A stretch of 48,308 nucleotides of DNA from Xanthobacteraceae bacterium (GCA_031291475.1 JARLIY010000140.1:1-48308); one strand, 5' to 3'. Shown: positions 1-7,660, counted from the stretch's first letter. The notes: a model not told the origin generated them from the sequence alone. Program-made: numbers and translations.

Positions 1-59
1 CGGCGCCGGCGCGCGGCGCTGGAGCGCCCGCCGCCCGTGGCGCGCCCGAGAAGAAGTGA
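1..59 (+). CDS. rplY: C-terminal end of 50S ribosomal protein L25/CTC (partial)
   Basis: An open frame enters from the left edge and ends at TGA (57-59). Only about 18 residues are visible, rich in Ala, Pro and Gly and ending in Glu-Lys-Lys. This matches the low-complexity tail typical of alphaproteobacterial CTC-type L25 proteins. The call depends mainly on context: rplY directly precedes pth and ychF in many Rhizobiales. The gap to pth is 15 bases, so the two are probably co-transcribed. The visible part has no diagnostic domain. Confidence 0.5.
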   Translation, partial: APARGAGAPAARGAPEKK

Positions 60-74
60 GGTTGCGACTAAACG

Positions 75-689
75 ATGCTGCTCCTGGTCGGACTTGGGAA
101 TCCGGGAGCGCGCTATGTCGGCAACCGCCACAACATCGGCTTCACGGTGGTTCAGGAAATCGCCACCCGCCACGGCATCGCGCCGTGGCGGCGGCGCTTT
201 CAGGGGCTCGCCTGCGAGGGGCCGATCGGCGGGGAGCGCGTGCTGCTGCTCTTGCCCGGCACCTTTATGAATGAATCGGGCCGCGCCGCCGCCGAGGCGG
301 CGCAGTTCTACAAGCTTGCGCCCGGCGACATCACCGTCTTCCACGACGAGATCGAGCTGCCGCCGGGCAGGGTTCGGGTCAAAGTCGGCGGCGGCATTGC
401 CGGCCATAACGGCCTGCGCTCGATCAGCGAGCATATCGGCGACGATTACCGGCGGGTGCGTATCGGCGTCGGCCATCCCGGCCACAAGGATTTGGTGGAG
501 CATTACGTGCTCAGCGGTTTCGCCAAGAGCGAGCGCGCTTGGGTCGAAGCGCTGACCGGCATCATCGCCGACAACGTCGATCTGCTGGTGCGCGGCCAGG
601 ACGCGAGTTTTCAGAATAAAGTCCACCTCGCCATGGTGGCCAAGGGATTTGCGCAGACAACGAATAACGACGATATAAAGAGCCAATAG
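75..689 (+). CDS. pth: Peptidyl-tRNA hydrolase
   Basis: Cytoplasmic enzyme that cleaves the ester bond of peptidyl-tRNAs released by stalled ribosomes, recycling tRNA. The N-terminus carries the family signature GLGNPG (residues 6-11) followed by Y14 and the NRHNIGF block; H19 corresponds to the catalytic histidine (His20 in E. coli) and N9 to the conserved asparagine. The [15 protein letters not shown] segment and the [13 protein letters not shown] segment are also typical. At 204 aa it is of normal length. It lies between rplY and ychF, its usual place in alphaproteobacteria. The ATG at 75 starts directly at the conserved N-terminus. Confidence 0.97.
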   Translation: MLLLVGLGNPGARYVGNRHNIGFTVVQEIATRHGIAPWRRRFQGLACEGPIGGERVLLLLPGTFMNESGRAAAEAAQFYKLAPGDITVFHDEIELPPGRVRVKVGGGIAGHNGLRSISEHIGDDYRRVRIGVGHPGHKDLVEHYVLSGFAKSERAWVEALTGIIADNVDLLVRGQDASFQNKVHLAMVAKGFAQTTNNDDIKSQ

Positions 690-709
690 TGAGACGTTAG
701 GAGACGAAC

Positions 710-973
710 GTGGCATCGATTGTTATCGACCTGACCGACGAGCTTGCGCGGTGGCTGGAAACATCCGCTGCGAAGCGTCAGGTTTCGGTTGAATGCGCTG
801 CATGGCAGCTTTTGGAGGAGCAGCGCATGCGCGATTCTGGAGCGACGAGGCTCGACGTGTCCATCGGTGATGAGCGATGGACCGCGAAGATGCCTATGCG
901 CGGGTTACTATATACGGACTACGACACAGAATGGACGCGGCTACCCGCTGCTTCGCGAAGCGCTCGCGTCTAA
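710..973 (+). CDS. Small protein with ribbon-helix-helix-like N-terminus, unknown function
   Basis: 87 aa, GTG start at 710 preceded by AGGAGA with good spacing, ending 6 bases before ychF. The first ~38 residues (ASIVIDLTDELARWLETSAAK and onward) look like a beta-strand followed by two helices, as in RHH antitoxins of the FitA/VapB type. That resemblance is by eye only. The C-terminal half (a basic stretch, then GLLYTDYDTEW) is not recognised. No toxin gene follows, so if it derives from an antitoxin it is an orphan. The good ribosome site and tight fit between two housekeeping genes support it being expressed with ychF. Confidence 0.6.
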   Translation: MASIVIDLTDELARWLETSAAKRQVSVECAAWQLLEEQRMRDSGATRLDVSIGDERWTAKMPMRGLLYTDYDTEWTRLPAASRSARV

Positions 974-979
974 CCGCCC

Positions 980-2080
980 ATGGGCTTCAAATGCGGCATC
1001 GTCGGCTTGCCGAATGTCGGCAAGTCGACGCTCTTCAACGCGCTGACCGAAACCGCGGCAGCGCAGGCAGCGAACTATCCGTTCTGCACCATCGAGCCGA
1101 ATGTCGGCGAGGTGGCGGTGCCGGATAAGCGGCTGGAGGTCCTCGCGGCGCTGGCCAAGTCGGCCACGATCGTGCCGACGCGGCTGACCTTCGTCGACAT
1201 CGCCGGTCTGGTGCGTGGCGCCTCGAAAGGCGAGGGGCTCGGCAATCAGTTCCTCGCCAATATCCGCGAGGTGGACGCCATCGTCCATGTAGTGCGCTGC
1301 TTCGAGGATACCGACGTGACCCATGTCGAGGGCCGCATCGATCCGATCGCCGACATCGAGACGGTGGAGACCGAATTGATGCTCGCCGACCTCGAAAGCC
1401 TGGAGCGGCGCGTCGACGGCTTGAGCAAAAAAGCCAAGGGCAACGACAAGGAGGCGAAGGAGCAGCTCGATCTCGTCAACCGCGCGCTGGCGTTGCTGCG
1501 CGAGGGCAAGCCCGCCCGCCTCACCGAGCGCAAGCCCGAGGAGGAGCGCGCTTACCATATGCTCGGTCTCCTCACCGCGCTGCCGGTGCTTTATGTCTGC
1601 AACGTCGAGGAGGCCTCGGCGGCGAACGGCAACGGATATTCGCGCAAGGTCGAGGGCAGGGCGAAAGAGGAAGGCGCGGCCGCGATCGTCATCTCCGCCA
1701 AGATCGAGGCGGAGATCGCCGTGCTCGCCCGCGAAGAGCGCGACGATTATCTCGCCGCGGTCGGCCTCAAGGAGGCCGGGCTCGATCGCCTGATCCGCGC
1801 CGGCTATGCGCTGCTCGATTTGCTGACGTTCTTCACTGCCGGGCCGAAGGAGACGCGCGCCTGGACGGTGACGCGCGGCACCAAGGCGCCGCAGGCCGCC
1901 GGCGTCATCCACACCGATTTCGAACACGGCTTCATCCGCGCCGAAACCATCGCCTATGACGACTATGGCGCCTGCGGCGGCGAAGTCGGCGCGCGCGATG
2001 CAGGCAAGATGCGGCTCGAAGGCAAGGATTACGTAGTTCAGGACGGCGACGTATTGCACGTCCGCTTCAGTCCTCAGTAA
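980..2080 (+). CDS. ychF: Redox-regulated ATPase YchF (Obg-like ATPase, OLA1 family)
   Basis: Ribosome-associated P-loop ATPase of the TRAFAC/OBG class, implicated in translation quality control and oxidative-stress response. Visible: the G1 loop GLPNVGKS (residues 8-15), switch region with TRLTFVDIAGLVRGASKGEGLGNQFL, a coiled-coil insert around residues 120-190, the ATP-preferring NxxE motif (NVEE) in place of NKxD, and a C-terminal TGS domain. The 366 aa length matches the family. Its TAA stop (2078-2080) abuts the left arm of an inverted repeat that also contains the stop of the convergent DUF4282 gene. Confidence 0.97.
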   Translation: MGFKCGIVGLPNVGKSTLFNALTETAAAQAANYPFCTIEPNVGEVAVPDKRLEVLAALAKSATIVPTRLTFVDIAGLVRGASKGEGLGNQFLANIREVDAIVHVVRCFEDTDVTHVEGRIDPIADIETVETELMLADLESLERRVDGLSKKAKGNDKEAKEQLDLVNRALALLREGKPARLTERKPEEERAYHMLGLLTALPVLYVCNVEEASAANGNGYSRKVEGRAKEEGAAAIVISAKIEAEIAVLAREERDDYLAAVGLKEAGLDRLIRAGYALLDLLTFFTAGPKETRAWTVTRGTKAPQAAGVIHTDFEHGFIRAETIAYDDYGACGGEVGARDAGKMRLEGKDYVVQDGDVLHVRFSPQ

Positions 2081-2133
2081 TCAGTGGTCAGTAATCAGAA
2101 AAGATGAACGAAGTCTGATTACTGACTACTGAG
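2080..2133. repeat. Inverted repeat shared by two convergent stop codons; probable bidirectional terminator
   Basis: Arms 2080-2098 and 2115-2133 are complementary at 17 of 19 positions around a 16-base loop. Each arm carries the core CAGTAATCAG, which is itself repeated upstream at 2075-2084. The ychF TAA overlaps the edge of the left arm, and the DUF4282 TAA (2119-2121, minus strand) lies inside the right arm. No long T-run follows on either side. It probably ends transcription of both convergent genes, but a transposed or spreading intergenic repeat is an equally good reading. Confidence 0.7.
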
Positions 2134-2418
2134 CGTTCCCTGATTCCTGATCGCCCCGAGATGCTCGTTGATGCGGAACACGATGAGCACGAATTCGGCA
2201 ACGATGCGCGAGGCCACCACGCCCATGCAGGCGCCAAGCAGGCTCGCGATCAGGAAGACCATGCCGACAAACGGATTGTACGCCATGGCGGCGAGCGCGG
2301 AGACCGCGCCGGCAAGCCCGACCAGGACCGAAATGACCACGGCGAGCCAAAAGAACACCTTGATGATCGTGGGGGTGACGAAGCGCTCCCATTGGAACAA
2401 ATCGCTGATGCCGAACAT
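2119..2418 (-). CDS. DUF4282 membrane protein
   Basis: 99 aa with the DUF4282 pattern: a short N-terminal stretch (MFGISDLFQWERFVTPTI), then two hydrophobic segments (about residues 18-45 and 50-82), and a short hydrophilic tail. The function of the family is unknown. I chose the ATG at 2418 over a longer frame starting at 2481 because GGGAGGAA lies 6-10 bases before it and homologues begin at this point. The last codons are encoded within the inverted repeat at 2115-2133, so the C-terminus may be set by the repeat. Confidence 0.8.
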   Translation of the reverse strand: MFGISDLFQWERFVTPTIIKVFFWLAVVISVLVGLAGAVSALAAMAYNPFVGMVFLIASLLGACMGVVASRIVAEFVLIVFRINEHLGAIRNQGTLSSQ

Positions 2419-2742
2419 GCCGGTTCCTCCCGCGCCAACCAGGGTGCCCGCGACTGCGCGACTGAAACGCCGAATCTGCACTGCGTGAAAAGTGCAGACT
2501 GCACCCCGCCATTGCCCTGGTCAATCGAGCGCGGTTCCGCGAGGGACAACGAGGCTGCGGCGGCAAGTATGGCCCGGGCTGGGTGCTGCGCCGTCAAATT
2601 TGCGGCGCGGGAACGCGGTTCCAAGACGCTTTGACCGTGGTTCAAAAACGAACCCGCGCAAACAGGAACGCAAGCCCGCGGCCGGGCGTTGGCCTCCATG
2701 CTCGAATCGTTCCATCCGGAGCGCAAATGCATGGAGTTCGCA
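2419..2742. other. Non-coding region between divergent small genes
   Basis: No convincing gene in about 320 bases. It separates the divergent DUF4282 gene and the exported protein at 2743. It contains the palindrome GGTTC-N6-GAACC at 2639-2654 and the EcfG-type promoter match at 2665-2690. Frames that cross it on the plus strand lack ribosome sites and family resemblance. Confidence 0.6.
2665..2690 (+). promoter_or_regulatory. Putative EcfG (general stress response sigma factor) promoter
   Basis: GGAAC at 2665-2669, a 17-base spacer, then CGTT at 2687-2690. This is the alphaproteobacterial EcfG consensus (GGAAC-N16/17-CGTT). Transcription would start near 2696, about 47 bases before the ATG at 2743, leaving room for the GGAG ribosome site. 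It implies that the exported protein, and perhaps the DUF1236 gene behind it, belongs to the PhyR-NepR-EcfG regulon. The palindrome at 2639-2654 lies just upstream. Confidence 0.6.
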
Positions 2743-3318
2743 ATGATGAGACATCACATCTCCTATCTGGCCCTTGGTGTTGCGCTGGCGGCGGGGACGT
2801 CCGTCGCGCAGGCGCAAACCGTTGTCACGCGCCAGATCGCCGACCAACCGGTCGAGACCGTGATCGCGCCGCAACCGGGCTCGATGGTCATCGCACAGCA
2901 GCCGGTAGCGGCTGCTCCGGTCGAGACCGTGGAGACCGTGCGGACCGTCGAGTCGACCACCACGCCCCGGCGGCGGATGATGAGCCGCACCCATAACCGC
3001 GTGACCACGACGCGGACCGTCGTGAGCGAGCGCGTCGTGCCCGCGCCGGTCACGCCGGCAGTCGCCGTCATAACCGAGCCGACTTACACCGAAGTGATGC
3101 AGGCACCGCCGGCGGCCGTGGCTCCGGTTTATCCGCGGCTTTACGACGTCGTCACGCCGGCGCCGGCCGCTTCTCCCGTGATCGCGGCGCCCGTTGCCGC
3201 GCCGCCGGCGATCGGGACGACGACCGTGGTGCCGGCATACCGCTACGTCTACGAGCGGGACCGGATCCTGGTGATCGATCCCTACACCAACATCGCGGTG
3301 CAGGCGATCCCGCGCTGA
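2743..3318 (+). CDS. Exported Pro/Val/Thr-rich protein, DUF1236-like C-terminus
   Basis: About 191 aa. A Sec signal peptide (MMRHHISYLALGVALAAGTSVAQAQ) should be cleaved near residue 23-25. The middle is low-complexity, rich in Val, Thr, Pro and Ala, with a basic patch (RRRMMSRTHNR). The end, YVYERDRILVIDPYTNIAVQAI, resembles the closing segment of DUF1236 proteins, as in the next gene. Start chosen at 2743 because GGAG sits 7 bases before it and the signal peptide begins there; a longer frame from 2689 would overlap the putative EcfG promoter. Function unknown; likely periplasmic and stress-induced. Confidence 0.75.
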   Translation: MMRHHISYLALGVALAAGTSVAQAQTVVTRQIADQPVETVIAPQPGSMVIAQQPVAAAPVETVETVRTVESTTTPRRRMMSRTHNRVTTTRTVVSERVVPAPVTPAVAVITEPTYTEVMQAPPAAVAPVYPRLYDVVTPAPAASPVIAAPVAAPPAIGTTTVVPAYRYVYERDRILVIDPYTNIAVQAIPR

Positions 3319-3399
3319 CACGCGACGCCGATCGACGCAATGCGACCCACGCGCCGCAACTTAAGGCGGCACGTGCGGTTATCCAGCATGGAGGAATCG

Positions 3400-3800
3400 A
3401 TGAAGAGTTATTTGATTCATCGGATGACGGCGGTCGCGCTCATTGGCGCGGCTGCGGCGATCAGCGGCGCCGCCGTTGCGCTGCGCGCGCGCAGACCGGC
3501 GGCATCGACGAGACGGTGAATGCCGACGGCGTGACGCCGAAGCTCGAACTGACGCCTGCGCAACGCAGCGCAATCTACCAGGAGGTGCACGGCGATCGCA
3601 GCAAGGTGGCGCCGGGCCGGTTTGTCGCCACGATCGGCGCCGAAGTACCGCCGATGATCGAGCTCTACACGCTCCCGGACGACATACTCGCCGACAATCC
3701 GGCGACCAAGCTCTACAAGTTTACCCGGGTGGACGATGAGATCGTGCTGGTCGATCCGATCCACATGCGCGTGGTTGACGTGATTGGACCGAAGCCATGA
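3400..3800 (+). CDS. DUF1236 exported protein with signal peptide in another frame (apparent 1-base loss)
   Basis: The DUF1236 core is clear in the frame read from 3516 (GTG) to 3800: LTPAQRSAIYQEV, then VGAEVPP-type and LYTLPDD segments, ending DDEIVLVDPIHMRVVDVI. A ribosome site (GGAGG, 3390-3394) and ATG at 3400 open a clear signal peptide (MKSYLIHRMTAVALIGAAAA...), but this frame stops at 3517-3519. The two frames join if one base is missing within CTGCGCGCGCGCAG (3481-3494), just where the cleavage site would fall. Either the gene is inactive or the base was lost in sequencing of a GC repeat. It lies 81 bases behind the previous exported gene, possibly co-transcribed. Confidence 0.75.
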
Positions 3801-3809
3801 CCGCGCCGA

Positions 3810-4178
3810 CTATTGCGCGTTCTTCGCTCTGGCCATGACCGCCCTGGGCAGCACGTCGAGATACGGACCCATGAAGAACGCCTCGCCGGTGCCTTCGCCG
3901 TAATAGCGGTCATAGGCGTCGATCATGGCGCGCACTGGCGTCCGGCAGGACGGCATCGAGGCGACGATCAAATCGCCCAGCGCACCGCCGGCTGCCTTGC
4001 CGTACCGCGGATCGGCGATGACGGCGTGCACAATGCATTCCGTCGCCGAGCGCACCAGCGGTTCCGTCGCCGCGATTTTTTCCTGGGCGGACAGATTGGC
4101 CTGCCCCGTCGAATCGAGCGCCGGCCCGGTGGCGACGGCAAGCACGAACGCCGTGCCGATCAGCGGTGCAAATATCAT
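3810..4178 (-). CDS. Small exported protein, unknown function
   Basis: 122 aa. The N-terminus (MIFAPLIGTAFVLAVATGPALDS) looks like a signal peptide. The mature part has two cysteines (in TECIVHA and MPSCRTP) that could form a disulphide, and a Gly/Ala-rich middle. No family recognised. Start at 4178 is preferred over 4208 because GGGAG lies 7 bases before it and the signal peptide begins there. It ends 10 bases from the convergent DUF1236 gene, with no obvious terminator in between. Confidence 0.7.
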   Translation of the reverse strand: MIFAPLIGTAFVLAVATGPALDSTGQANLSAQEKIAATEPLVRSATECIVHAVIADPRYGKAAGGALGDLIVASMPSCRTPVRAMIDAYDRYYGEGTGEAFFMGPYLDVLPRAVMARAKNAQ

Positions 4179-4288
4179 GCGGACTCCCTCACCCGGCCGA
4201 GCAGGCATACCGGGCGCAGTCGCCGCCGGTCAATCTTTTTCCCCCTCCGCCGGCGCGGCTTACGGGTTCCAAGCGCCGGCGGCGGTGT

Positions 4289-4294
4289 TATAAT
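4289..4294 (+). promoter_or_regulatory. Consensus -10 hexamer
   Basis: TATAAT at 4289-4294, 28 bases before the ATG at 4322. A -35 element is weak (GTTCCA at a 17-base spacing). It is a plausible sigma-70 promoter for the exported protein at 4322, in a region otherwise GC-rich. Confidence 0.4.
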
Positions 4295-4321
4295 TGTCTG
4301 CAGCATTCACGGAGCAATGTG

Positions 4322-4732
4322 ATGATTTTGCCCACTGCGCTGGCGCTCGCCGCGCAATTGCTGATGCCGGTCGCCGCTGCCGACAGCGTCCCGGAACTCA
4401 ACGTCGAGCAGGTTTGCGAGGGCATCGCGCAACAGGGCGGCGTCACCTTCCACGATCCGGCCATCGCGCAAGAGAAGAAGAATTGCCTCGAGAGCGAGCA
4501 GGCGACCCGCGAAGAGCTGGTCAAGCAATGGTCGAGCTTCGCGCCCGGCGATAAAACGTCATGCGTGAACGAGTCGCGAATGGGTGGCGAGTCGAGCTAC
4601 ACCGAATTGATCACCTGCCTGGAGATGGCGCGCGACGTGCGGGCTCTGCGCGACGAGTATGAGCATGGCCCGAACGCTTCACCGCCCGCCGCCAAGCCGG
4701 CGCCTCCGAACGGCGCAAAGCCGCCGCGATAG
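4322..4732 (+). CDS. Small exported cysteine-containing protein, unknown function
   Basis: 136 aa starting at 4322 with GGAG 7 bases upstream. The first ~20 residues (MILPTALALAAQLLMPVAAA) form a signal peptide. The mature part has four cysteines (VCEGI, NCLES, SCVNE, TCLEM), spaced in helical-looking segments, consistent with two disulphides in a small periplasmic helical bundle. The last 20 residues are Pro/Ala/Lys-rich. Similar unnamed proteins are common in Bradyrhizobium-like genomes by my recollection. Function unknown. Confidence 0.7.
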   Translation: MILPTALALAAQLLMPVAAADSVPELNVEQVCEGIAQQGGVTFHDPAIAQEKKNCLESEQATREELVKQWSSFAPGDKTSCVNESRMGGESSYTELITCLEMARDVRALRDEYEHGPNASPPAAKPAPPNGAKPPR

Positions 4733-4737
4733 CGCAG

Positions 4738-4756
4738 GCGGATGACTCGCATCCGC
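4738..4756 (+). terminator. Hairpin between convergent genes
   Basis: GCGGATG (4738-4744) pairs with CATCCGC (4750-4756) around a 5-base loop, followed by TCACGGCTTTT. It lies just after the stop of the gene ending at 4732 and before the convergent gene ending at 4779. The T-run is short and displaced, so it is a modest terminator candidate. Confidence 0.5.
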
Positions 4757-4778
4757 TCACGGCTTTTCCTGTGGGATC

Positions 4779-5684
4779 TTAATACGCCATGAGGATTTCG
4801 CTGACCGTCGGGTTGGCGGCGCGCAACGTCGAATCGGCGGAGCTGAAGGCGCGGTCGACGGGCGCGGCGCTGAGTGCCGACGCCGGGGCTTTCGGATCAG
4901 CGCGCAGGCTGATGCCGATCTTGCAGCCGCCGGGCAGCGCGGAAAGCTGTCCGCCGTTCCAGTCGCTCAGCGTCGCGACGTTGTCTTTGTTGAACCCCAA
5001 AAGCTTGAACGGCTTGCCGTTGAGCTGCTCAAGTTCGGCGAGGGTGAGGCCAAGGCGAAGCTCGCCCGGGGCGATCCAGTCCGACTGGCCGTTGATGACG
5101 ATGAGATGGGTGTCGGTGCGGGTCGCCGGCTTCGACCACCATACTTCCAGGCGCCGCTTCGGATCCTTGGCGAACAGGACGCTGGCCATCACCTTGCCGC
5201 CGGCCGCGGCGTCCACCTGCGTGAAGGCGACGTTGCGCGACTGGTAGGCCATGGCGAGCTTGGCATGGCTTGAATCCCGTCCGAACAGGCCACTGCAGGC
5301 GACGATGTTAGGCTTCGCAACGCGCGCCGGCCGCCGCGTCGCGCTTCCTTCCGGCATCGCTTCCATTCCATGCGACGCCGAACGCACGGGCTTTTCGCCG
5401 CCGGTCGGCATGGCGACTGCGGGCGGGATCGGTTGGCGCATCTGCGAGGGCGCGAGTTCGTCCTCGGCGTCGAGATCGGGATTGTCCGCGGCCGGCGCCA
5501 TCGTCTTGGCGCCCTTGCGTGACGGTTTTGCCGGCGGCGGGTTCGCTGGCGCGGCATCATCTTCGTCGTTCATGATCGACGGCTGGCCGGCAGGCAGCGG
5601 TTGCTTTTGCTGCGCCGAGACCGGGCCGGCGGCGGCGATGGCGAGCGCGCACAGCAACAGCGCTTCGATCAAACGTCGATGCAT
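4779..5684 (-). CDS. Exported protein with disordered Pro/Ala-rich N-terminal half, unknown function
   Basis: 301 aa from the ATG at 5684. Signal peptide MHRRLIEALLLCALAIAAAGPVSAQ, then about 110 disordered residues rich in Pro, Ala, Asp and Lys. The C-terminal ~170 residues look folded: a CSGLFGRDSSHAKLAMAY start, then RLEVWWSK, HLIVINGQSDW and GLTLAELEQLNGKPFKLLGF, with a second Cys in GGCKIGISL. The last part, with 'LG..LAELEQLNGKPF', resembles small periplasmic domains that follow a signal peptide in Rhizobiales. No family name can be given. Confidence 0.7.
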   Translation of the reverse strand: MHRRLIEALLLCALAIAAAGPVSAQQKQPLPAGQPSIMNDEDDAAPANPPPAKPSRKGAKTMAPAADNPDLDAEDELAPSQMRQPIPPAVAMPTGGEKPVRSASHGMEAMPEGSATRRPARVAKPNIVACSGLFGRDSSHAKLAMAYQSRNVAFTQVDAAAGGKVMASVLFAKDPKRRLEVWWSKPATRTDTHLIVINGQSDWIAPGELRLGLTLAELEQLNGKPFKLLGFNKDNVATLSDWNGGQLSALPGGCKIGISLRADPKAPASALSAAPVDRAFSSADSTLRAANPTVSEILMAY

Positions 5685-5790
5685 ACGCAATGCGCCTCCC
5701 GTGACGCGCCGCTCCACAGTAACATAGCCCGGCGGGCGGTCCAGCGAGGCAAAGCGCGATCGCCGTTTCGCAAAACCGGGAGAAGACGCC

Positions 5791-6960
5791 GTGCAGCTCC
5801 AGCAGAACACCGACCGCATTCAAACCACGCATATCGGCAGCCTGCCGCGGCCGTATGCCCTGCTCGACGCCATGAAGGCGAAATATTCCGGGCAAAATTA
5901 CGACGAGCCCGCGTACCAAAAAACTTTGCGCACCGCCATCGCCGACGTGGTGCGCGCGCAGGTCGATTGCGGCATCGATATCGTCACCGACGGTGAATTC
6001 TCCAAGCCGGGCTTCTTCACCTACATCCGCGAACGTCTCGACGGCTTCGAGGCGCGGCCGGGCATGAAGCTACAGCTCTTCCAGCAGGAGGTTGCCGCCT
6101 TCCCGGAATATTACGAACAATACTTCAAGCAAGCGATGATGGGCGGCGCGGTCATCTCGCTGGCGCCGGTGGTTTGCGTCGGCCCGGTCAAGTACCGCGG
6201 CGAAAAGCTCGTGCAAACCGACATCGCCAACGTCAAGGCCGCGGCCGCCGCAGCCGGCGTCGCCAACGAGCACGTATTCCTGCCGGCCACCGCGCCGTCC
6301 GGCGTCGGCAAAAACGAATATTACAAATCCGACGAGGAGTATTTCCACGCGCTCGCGGCCGAAATGGGCAAGGAATACCGGGCGATCGCGGATGCCGGCA
6401 TTCTCGTTCAGATCGACGATCCGTTCCTTGCGGATATTTTCTACGAGCCCGGCCTCGACGAGGCGCAAAAGAAGCGCCGTGCGGAAATCTACGTCGAGGC
6501 CATCAACGCCGGCCTAAAAGGTATTCCGGCCGAACGCGTGCGCTTCCATACCTGCTACGGAATCAACGAGGGGCCGCGCATTCACGAAGCCGCGCTCAAG
6601 GACATCATCGGCTATGTGCTCGATATCGACGCCGGTTCCTACAGCTTCGAGGCGGCCAATCCACGCCACGAGCACGAATATCATCTGTTCGAGCGCGTCA
6701 AAGTGCCCGAAGGCAAGGTTCTCGTTCCCGGCGTCGTCACTCACGCCAGCAACATCGTCGAGCATCCGGAGCTTATCGCCGAGCGCGTCATCCGCTTCGC
6801 CCGGCTGGTCGGGCGCGAGAACGTCATCGCCGGCGCCGATTGCGGCTTCTCATCGCAAGCCATGTACAACACCGAAGTGCACCGCACCGTGGTGTGGGAA
6901 AAGTTCAAAGCGATGCGGGCGGGCGCCGACCTCGCCACGCGGCAGCTTTGGGAGGATTGA
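5791..6960 (+). CDS. Cobalamin-independent methionine synthase II family protein (MetE C-terminal-like)
   Basis: 389 aa, GTG start with GGGAGAAG upstream. It corresponds to the zinc-binding C-terminal barrel of MetE without the N-terminal domain. All four zinc ligands can be placed: H253 and C255 (HTCYG), E287 (SFEAA) and C351 (GADCGFSS). The TTHIGSLPRP opening is typical of this stand-alone family. Such proteins transfer methyl groups between thiols and a donor, but the donor is rarely known, since residues for methyltetrahydrofolate triglutamate binding are in the missing domain. It therefore should not be called MetE. Nothing adjacent reveals the substrate. Confidence 0.85.
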   Translation: MQLQQNTDRIQTTHIGSLPRPYALLDAMKAKYSGQNYDEPAYQKTLRTAIADVVRAQVDCGIDIVTDGEFSKPGFFTYIRERLDGFEARPGMKLQLFQQEVAAFPEYYEQYFKQAMMGGAVISLAPVVCVGPVKYRGEKLVQTDIANVKAAAAAAGVANEHVFLPATAPSGVGKNEYYKSDEEYFHALAAEMGKEYRAIADAGILVQIDDPFLADIFYEPGLDEAQKKRRAEIYVEAINAGLKGIPAERVRFHTCYGINEGPRIHEAALKDIIGYVLDIDAGSYSFEAANPRHEHEYHLFERVKVPEGKVLVPGVVTHASNIVEHPELIAERVIRFARLVGRENVIAGADCGFSSQAMYNTEVHRTVVWEKFKAMRAGADLATRQLWED

Positions 6961-7057
6961 GTTTGACAATAAAAGCCCGCCTACGCTCTGCGAGCTACGG
7001 CGGGCACCTTCGCGGACGGGCTGGCGTGCCAGCCGAAGCGGCGGTTGCCGCGAAGGT

Positions 7058-7133
<76 letters not shown>

Positions 7134-7143
7134 TCCAGACAAC

Positions 7144-7220
7144 GGAAGACGGATGACAGAGGACGGACAGTGGGTCGGGCGAAGTCAGTTCTGATGTCCG
7201 TCTTCTGTCGTCCGTCCTCC
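7144..7220. repeat. Long inverted repeat between TIGR02300 gene and tRNA-Ala
   Basis: Arms 7144-7169 and 7195-7220 are complementary at 23 of 26 positions with a 25-base loop. Each arm is built from near-repeats of GACGGA and GACAGA. The right arm ends 2 bases before the TAA of the TIGR02300 gene (7223-7225). It may terminate that gene's transcript ahead of the tRNA. Its placement at a stop codon resembles the unrelated repeat at 2080-2133. Confidence 0.7.
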
Positions 7221-7222
7221 GC

Positions 7223-7660
7223 TTAGCGTTCCTCCTCGTTTTCGATGTCGCCGCCGATAATATCGGTGACATCGGCGTCCTCTTCCTCCTGCTCCTCGAT
7301 GAAGGTGGCATCGTCGAGGGTTTCGTCGAGCTCGACTTCTTCCTCGATGTCCGGCTCGGTGGTCTCGACCGGCCCTTTCGCCCCCTGCGCCTCGGCTTCG
7401 GCCTCTTCCAGCGAAACCGTTTCGGCTTCCTGGGGCTCGGGCACGACCACTTCTTCCACCGGGGCAGGTACGACCACCGCCGGGCGGGGCACCGGTGCCG
7501 CAACCGGCTGCGCCGGCTCCGGCCGCGAGCGCGCGACCGGCGTCTCCACCGGCACGACCTTGCCAGTATACGGAGAGATCACGGGGTTCTTGTTGAGATC
7601 GTAGAATTTCCGTCCGGTTTCCGGACAGATGCGCTTGGTGCCAAGTTCCGCTTTCGCCAC
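7223..7660 (-). CDS. TIGR02300 family protein (FYDLN acidic domain)
   Basis: 145 aa, GTG start with AAGGA 9 bases upstream. The N-terminus (ELGTKRICPETGRKFYDLNKNPVISPYTGK) carries the FYDLN signature and a conserved Cys within a zinc-ribbon-like beta region. The remainder is a Pro/Val linker and a strongly acidic tail (EEEVELDETLDD... EEEDADV). The family is restricted to alphaproteobacteria and has no known function; the acidic tail suggests binding of a basic or nucleic-acid-binding partner. It is divergent from aroA and precedes tRNA-Ala. Confidence 0.92.
   Translation of the reverse strand: MAKAELGTKRICPETGRKFYDLNKNPVISPYTGKVVPVETPVARSRPEPAQPVAAPVPRPAVVVPAPVEEVVVPEPQEAETVSLEEAEAEAQGAKGPVETTEPDIEEEVELDETLDDATFIEEQEEEDADVTDIIGGDIENEEER

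Noticed and set aside
941..2059. 372-codon minus-strand frame opposite ychF
   Set aside because: Composition (runs of Arg, Gly, Asp, His) is that of a shadow frame in GC-rich DNA; ychF on the other strand is unmistakable.
2689..2742. Longer start of the exported protein at 2743
   Set aside because: Would place the start inside the putative EcfG promoter and add residues before a good signal peptide.
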